Source: Neckera pumila
Taxonomy: Eukaryota > Streptophyta > Bryopsida > Hypnales > Neckeraceae
Direction of reading: 5' to 3'
Assembly: GCA_963969595.1 (NCBI GenBank)
Contig: OZ018417.1
Coordinates: 2,110,501 to 2,174,500 of the forward strand
DNA length: 64,000 bases
The position numbers and the translations under genes are program-made. Of the stretch, positions 57,687 through 64,000 are shown in pieces (positions within the stretch are counted from its first letter, which is position 1; every line of letters starts with the position of its first letter). The notes below the pieces were generated by a model. That model ran no database searches and had not been told where the DNA came from. It saw only the letters and a list, made by a program, of their open reading frames with translations.

Positions 57687-58833
57687 CCTCTAAAGGACCA
57701 ACTTGCCCTTTTAGGCAATATAGAAATTTTAGGCAGTTTCATATTTTAGGACCAAAATTTAATAGCATTAGATGGCATTGGAGGGCCGTTTCAAGCCCGT
57801 TCCCATATTTGGCCAAAGTTTGTGAATTTTTTTTCCCAAATACCATTTTAAGCGATTTTTTATATTTGTATTTATTTTTTTATTTTTTTATTTTTTCCAA
57901 AAATGACGTGGCACAATTTCGCCCACATCAGCCCATAGTTATCCTGCATTTCTGTAGTCTAAGAATGCAAGATAACTTGCAGTCTCTTAGAGGCCTCAAA
58001 TGTCATCTAATGATGTTGTGGACAAGGAATATCTTTCACTTGAACAAAATCTTACGACATTTGGAAATACGAGTCAAAAGTTATAGCCTAATATGTTACT
58101 TTTTTCCCTAGACAGACAATCCAAACTAATAATAAAAACTTGCTTTTCAGAAACAAGTTCAAAATTGGTTTTATAGATTTGTATACACGTGGAAAGCTTT
58201 GAATCCTTCCATTTTGATCTATGAGATGAAAGTTAATATGAAGAGTTTTAGTTTGCGGGTAGTTATGAACTCTCTGTTCTAAAAGAAACTTTGAAGTTGT
58301 TTATTTAATTCAATTTCAATATTTTTGTAAACAGAAGAATCATAGGATGTAGATTCTTTCATTACAACATTACTACCATTGGGATTGGCATTTTTCAATT
58401 CCATAACTAAAATTCTTAACACTTTTGTATTTTGAATCATTATCTATTTCTTTCTACTTACTATTTTTTTCCTATATGTTGTACAATTCCAAACAATGTG
58501 AAAATTTTCAAGCATGTAGCCAACTTGACTAGAAAATTCAAAGAAGCACCACCATTTTGGATATTTTTTTATAGAAAAGCAAGCTTGTGAAGTGCAGCTA
58601 CCCTTTTTTTTGCTAGGGTCAAAAAAAGCATTTCTATGATTTCAAACACTCATATCTTTCAACCTATACAACGAAAATGTGTGAAATTTTTCCACATGTT
58701 CCCAAGTCAGTGTAATACAACATCCTATGGTTGTATGTGTCCCAATTTTTTTTCTTTCAAAATTTGGTACTTCTACTACAATTGGCAGTTTTAGAGCATT
58801 TTGGATGAAAATATAGTCATAGAACTTTAGAGA
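57687..58833. mobile_element. Family B TTAA-bounded element with a nested family E copy
   Basis: It is flanked by TTAA (57683-57686 and 58834-58837). The left end is CCTCTAAAGGACCAACTTG and the right end ATAGAACTTTAGAG. The sequence aligns with 49373-50293 on both sides of a family E insertion at 57766-58012. The next element begins directly after the right TTAA. Confidence 0.75.
57766..58012. mobile_element. Family E MITE, copy 3, nested in family B
   Basis: The ends are CATTAGATGGCATTGGAGGG and, on the other strand, CATTAGATGACATTTGAGGC. The element interrupts TTTAATAG / TTGTGGACAAGG, which is continuous in the family B copy at 49373, so this is an insertion with an observable empty site. 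Confidence 0.8.
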
Positions 58834-58837
58834 TTAA

Positions 58838-59350
58838 CCCCTAAACGTCCCAAGTCTTCTAAAAAATTGACAATTTTGGAGAAATCATCATTTCAGTGAT
58901 ATTTGTAAGAATGTTTTAGAATTGCTATACAATTAAAAAACTGTAGATTGTGAGTTTTAGATTCCATCCGTACAGTTAGATTCACCAATGGTATCACCAA
59001 TAATTTTGTATACATTTTGAAAGGGAACTTTCAAATTCCTCCAAAAGTTGATTACAAGCAAAGTATTATCATTTTTGAATAAAATTTGTTGGAATGGATT
59101 TGAAATAAAGTCTTCTTAATGTGGTGATTTTTTGAAATTTTTGTGTTCATAAAAGCTATAACCTCATTTTTGCAAATCTAATTTTGAACTAGAAGTAGTG
59201 CAACTTTGGATTGGTCAACCACTTGACATATTTGCACATTTGTAATTCTAGAAAAATATGAATTCTAGTAACACCAAATCTAACAATTAGATAGGATAAC
59301 AACTTGATAAAGTATCTTCACAAATTAGGATGACTTTCATCCAAGCAATA
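58838..59350. mobile_element. Left end of a further TTAA element, sharing the TTAA of family B
   Basis: CCCCTAAACGTCCCAAGTC follows the same TTAA (58834-58837) that closes the family B copy. No right end was located; the limit given here is where a mariner-type end begins. Confidence 0.35.
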
Positions 59351-59353
59351 ATT

Positions 59354-62310
59354 CTCCCTCCGTCCCAAAACAATTGTACATTTTTTCAAAAGTTGACATC
59401 CAGAAATAATTGTCTAGTACTTCAAATTTGATTACATGAAGACACAATTTATAAAATAATCAATATGTTACAATAATGGTTTCAATTACATACAAACTTA
59501 ATTCATGAAATGGTCAATGTCAATTCCACGAAGACACAATTTATGAAATAGTTAGTTTTAGTTACACAAGCTATTCACAACAACCTGCAAACAAGCTGCT
59601 TACAAAAAGTCCGAGGGCTTTTGAGGCAACATATGGGATTTAGATCTTTGAAGTTTGGAATTGACGAATGTAGGATCTAACGCCAAGTATTGGTCAATAT
59701 ACATTTCAAAAGTCCACCATAATGAATTTTGAGTTGCTAAGACTTCTATGTCAGCTTGGAGTCTATATTATGGGGCCCTTTACATCTAGAGGCTAGGGCT
59801 ATTTCCCTTGAGGCTGATTGCATAATTTCAGCCTTTTGTCCAATCACAAGTGAGGGTTTCAAGCCTTTTAAACAACAAATTGGCCTAGCTTTTAAGTATC
59901 AAGTCTCCTTGATAACCCTCAAAGGACAAGTCTATTAGTACTTTATTTAACTTAATTTCTCAAGTAGGTGCAATGAAATCAATGTGTTTGTTGTATTTCA
60001 ATTTCAAAGATGTAATTACATGTCTTCTGTTGGTTGTAAGAAAATTTCATTCATTGTAAAATTTTGAAATGACAATAAATTTCAAAATAAAAAATGAAAA
60101 AATGCATATCAAATGCAATATATGTTCAAAAAATTTGAAAATCTCTCTATAGTTTTATATTATAGTATGAAAAATTATGGTGCATACTTTTTTTTATTGT
60201 ATCAATTTAAAATTAAAAATTTAGCACTCTATAGTTGCAAATTCATTTTTCCAATTGTTGTTCAATATTTCAAAAAAATCTATATTTTAAATAGAATCAC
60301 AAATGAATAGTTGAAGAAAATCAATAAAATTTTAATTTCTATTCAAAATCTAATCCTTTTCAAATTTCTAGATTCCCATTGTGAAAATTGCCATTGCCAA
60401 AGGTCTTCCAACTATAAAGTTTAACCCAAAACCTTCATTTCGGTGTCATTGGTAGTGCAAAAAGTAGCGGAGCCTTAGTTTTTAAATTTGAATAGAACAC
60501 AAACATAAGGTTTTAAGATTTTTTTTGGGTAGAATGTTTATCCAAATGATGACTTTTAGGTTGGAATTGGTTTCAACATGTGATATTTCTAGTGATGAAC
60601 TTTATAATTCTAATATTTATCTTGCATTAACAAATATTGGGTCCACTTTGTGACCACAAGATCCGTTTGAAGCCACCATGAAAATAATGAAATTATCTTT
60701 AAAATGAAAGCGTTGAAAAGTTTTTTAGTCAATAAATGGGATTTACCAAAATGAAATGAATATAAGGTTCATTTAGCAACTATAGAATCCATTTTAAAGC
60801 CACAACAACAATAATGGAATTTCAAAGCCAATTGACAAAAATTGATGACTATAGAGAATTGAGTATCTTTTCAATCCGTTAATGAAAACTTTTAGGTTGA
60901 ATTGGCTTAGTTGATATTTCCAATGATACGTGTATAGAGCAATACATTTTTACAAGCAAATAATGAAAAAGTTGGAAAGGTTTTGATTAGGAATTTACAA
61001 AAATGAAGGGGCAATTGCAAGAAATACTTGTATTATTTTTTAAGGCACCGGTTGCAAGGCAATGCAATTTTAGATCATTTTTTATTTTTCTTATATTTAT
61101 CTAAAATAATTAATTGTTTTAAAATTACTCCCATTTGATGTCACAGAAATAATTTTGGAAGATTAGAGGAACTATTGTGTATCCAAAAAAACAATTTTGA
61201 AGCTAAAAATTGGAATTTAGGACATCTAAAATGACAATATAAGTTGATAGAATGATTTTCTAAAACAACTAATTCTCCAACTTGCACATGTATCCAAAGT
61301 GTGCAATTTTTGTATTAACGATGATTGCAGAATTCTTTTTTGTCAAAATGTACTTAGTTGATTAGAATCCCCTTAGACTAAAAAAGATGGCCATTTTTAA
61401 TTTATTTTTGGAAAGAATTTTCTACTTTTGAAAAATAAAATTTAAAAATATCTATTACAATGCTAAACAAAATTGATTATAGATTTGAAATTTTTCATTA
61501 AAATTTTTGTCAATATCTTGAACTTATCCATCTTTTATTTTGTGCATAACATTTAGAAAATATTTTTTGGATCATAATTATTTAAAAAATACTTTTTCAA
61601 TATTTTATTATTTATGCATATTTTTCTTGATTTTAAAAAATCCCAAAAGATTTTTTTTCCAATTCAACAATCAAAACGCAACAAATAGTACAATTGTTTT
61701 TTGCAATTGCCTAAAGAAGGTTTGTACCTTTTTTCAAAGTTGTTTTTGTCAACTATTTTGGAAGGCTTCAATATCTGTGTAAAATTTACTATGACTATTG
61801 TCTTCAAGTGTGGAAACTAAAACTAAAATTTTTAGTGGAATATCATTCATTGGTAGAGCAATGAATAAAGAAACCCTAGATTTATTTAATTATGTTTATG
61901 CATGCATACGTATTCTATACTATTGAAGTGTTGGACAATATTTTGTGGACATGAATATATTTCACTAATTAAAAATATTTTTTTTCAATTACTACTTATT
62001 ATATATACACAATCATCTTTTGATATATTCATTTGCTTCCAATATGTTGGAATTACTATATACCCACAAAATGATGACCTCACACTCAACAATTAAATAA
62101 CCACTGGTGCTCTTTGAAAATACCCAAAAAATTCCACTTCTCAATATTCCAAAACTACACTTTAAATAGGGCTTCAAAACTCAAAGTTTCATGGACAATA
62201 GGAGTGCACCAAAGTCCACATATAGTACAAAATGGGCTTTAGAAATGTTATTTTTAGCCTTAATTTGGAACATTTTGTCTAACACAAAGATCATCTTGGG
62301 ACGGAGGTAG
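59354..62310. mobile_element. Possible mariner-like element defined by terminal repeats only
   Basis: CTCCCTCCGTCCCAA at 59354 and its inverse TTGGGACGGAGGTAG ending at 62310 are typical Tc1/mariner (Stowaway/MLE) ends about 3 kb apart. TA follows the right end, but TT precedes the left. The interior is AT-rich with no transposase-like ORF; the largest pieces (61540-61782 and 61902-62096) are low-complexity. The two ends could also belong to separate degraded copies. Confidence 0.4.
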
Positions 62311-64000
62311 TAATATTTTTATGTATCTATAATTTGAATTTTTAAAATTTGAATTTAGGATTAATTATAATTTAAAATCATTATAAACTATTAACAATTA
62401 TTATCAATTATTATCAAATATTAATAATATATGGTATTTGTCATTCAAACTCTTCATATTGAATTTTATGGTTAGCTCACTAGCACCTTTCTTTTTACCA
62501 TATATTCTAAAGTAAAAACCTTTTACTAAAAAATGTGACTAAAAATTAAATTTTGTATTACTTCTTTTGCACTAAATGCTCATCTTTTGAATGAGTGTAA
62601 TTTCTTGCAAATTTGAAGCTTTTGAGACATTTCTATTTTAAGTTGATTTGTGAAAGTTTTTGAAGTGGTGAAAAGCTACCTTTTCAACTTTATGAGATCA
62701 TAATGGAGTACCAGAGTCTCTTTGGGTCCAAAAGGGGTGACAATCTCTCTAGTAAGAGGTTATAATATTGCATGCCTTTGATCTTGTGCAATTTGTTGTG
62801 AAGTTTTTGACCTTGAATACTTTGTTATTAGGTCATCTAAGACTCTTGCATGGGGCTTTTCTTCTCAACTTGTTGATTCAAAATATAGCCATGATTGTAT
62901 ACATTAGTAAACAAAATTACAGCTTTCAAGTTTTTCATCACCGTGTATCTCATTGATGTCTCTTTTTCCTACATTCTATTTGCATTTGGCATCCAAAAAT
63001 GTTGAAATACTTTATTGAAATTTGTGCATGATAGATCTATAGGAGCCACATTGTATTAACTACAACGGTGGTACATAAGTTGAGAAATCCTAGCTTGTAA
63101 ATTGAACTATTAGAACTCAAAATTGTTGATGCTTCCTATTAAATATTTGACTTTGCTATTTATTTGCACAAGTAAGTTATAAAAGGTTGTCATTATGGTT
63201 TTAACTATTGCTTCATAGAATAGATTATTTGAAAATGTAAGCATAATTAGGTTTAAATACTAAATTAAGCTCAATATATAAAGTTTTAGACTTCATCCTT
63301 ATTAAAATACTAAATGTCTTTTATACCATGGATTGTATACTATCCTTTTTGATACAAAAGCACATCTTTTGAAAAATTGTCATTCCCTATAAAAAAGGCA
63401 TCATAGTCAAATTTAATATGATCACTAAAATAGCAACATTACAACTGAGATATGTAATTTTTTTATTCATAATTGCTCCATAAAATGAAAATTTTACCTA
63501 AAGTGTTGTCTTTTTTATTTTTTAGATTTTGGTTCAAATCCAAGGAAATAATGGACAATTGTCTTATTAACAATGTTTCAATAGAATAATTTCCTAGTAG
63601 TGTACTTTAATCCTTAAAAAACCAAGGCATTTTCTGGCTCTAAAACCACTCAAAGTTGCCAAGTCTGCTGTAGTCACCCAAGACACCAAAAAAAACATTT
63701 TCTTAGTATAGGTTGAAGTTCTTGTACTTCACTTGTCTTAAATTATTTAGTAAAAATTTCATGAAGTTTGGCCATACGGATTGGAAGGTATTAGCATTTG
63801 AAGTTGAAAAAATAAGTTTTTTGGAATGTTGGCCTGCAATTTTAGATGAATGTGAGTATGTGACTGTCATTTGTCGAATTTTTTTGCATAGCAGACCATA
63901 AATTTAAGAAAATTATTTTGAGAATTTGAATTGAGAGTAAGGGGAAAAAAATTTGGAACATAAAAACTTGATTGTTACATATAAATAAATTGTTGAGTAA
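62311..64000. other. AT-rich intergenic sequence to the window end
   Basis: No exon or RNA gene was seen. A CTTTAATCCTTAAAAAACCAAGGC at about 63608 resembles the left end of a TTAA-type element running out of the window. It is followed by family B-like text: ACTTGTATTACTTCACTTG-type and TAGTATAGGTTGAAG-type words. Confidence 0.4.

Noticed and set aside
62090..62450. AT-rich near-repeats such as AATTATTATCAATTATTATC resembling a scaffold or replication origin element
   Set aside because: The whole flank is equally AT-rich, so composition alone does not support a specific function.
1..64000. CRISPR arrays, prokaryotic operons or organelle DNA
   Set aside because: No regular short repeats with spacers; genes have plant spliceosomal introns and nuclear-type products.

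Overview
This is nuclear DNA from a land plant. Split genes with GT-AG introns encode plant-type proteins: an F-box/LysM protein, a GOS11-type Golgi SNARE, enoyl-CoA reductase (CER10/ECR), a DUF89 phosphatase of the At2g17340 type, F-box SKIP5 and the remains of a kinesin-12. Protein divergence from Arabidopsis and telo-box (TTAGGG-type) motifs near several gene starts suggest a non-flowering plant, perhaps a bryophyte. That placement is inference; the sequence names no species.

Layout. 1-858: 3' part of an F-box/LysM gene (+). 859-6837: AT-rich repeats. 6838-10062: GOS11 SNARE gene (-). 11385-13937: an unrecognised coiled-coil gene (+), divergent from GOS11 across about 1.3 kb. 15442-18142: ECR copy 1 (-). 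23393-26596: ECR copy 2 (-), a dispersed tandem duplicate with intact reading frame. 26600-32660: repeats. 32668-34430: an inverted copy of the 3' end of SKIP5 next to a decayed kinesin-12 motor domain (-). About 36.9-38.1 kb: a less AT-rich island with unrecognised, broken coding debris. 43476-47235: DUF89 phosphatase (+, 12 exons). 51825-53721: SKIP5 (+, 6 exons). 53722-64000: repeats.

The genes do not form a pathway; they are ordinary housekeeping genes (ubiquitin ligase adaptors, Golgi fusion, very-long-chain fatty acid elongation, metabolite damage control). The rest is very AT-rich and packed with small non-autonomous DNA elements. At least three families (A, B, C) have ends like CCCCTAAA bounded by TTAA, which resembles piggyBac-type insertion. 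Others are family D (ends GTAGGA.GCTCTAAAAG), family E (ends CATTAGA), a CACTA-like foldback, a Stowaway-like mini-element, a roughly 0.6 kb inverted repeat and a probable LINE 3' end. No transposase gene, CRISPR array, or convincing tRNA or rRNA gene was seen. I found no clear new biological system. The most unusual observations are the TTAA-bounded element families, the inverted SKIP5/kinesin-12 junction, and a 48-bp duplication of the last splice acceptor of SKIP5.
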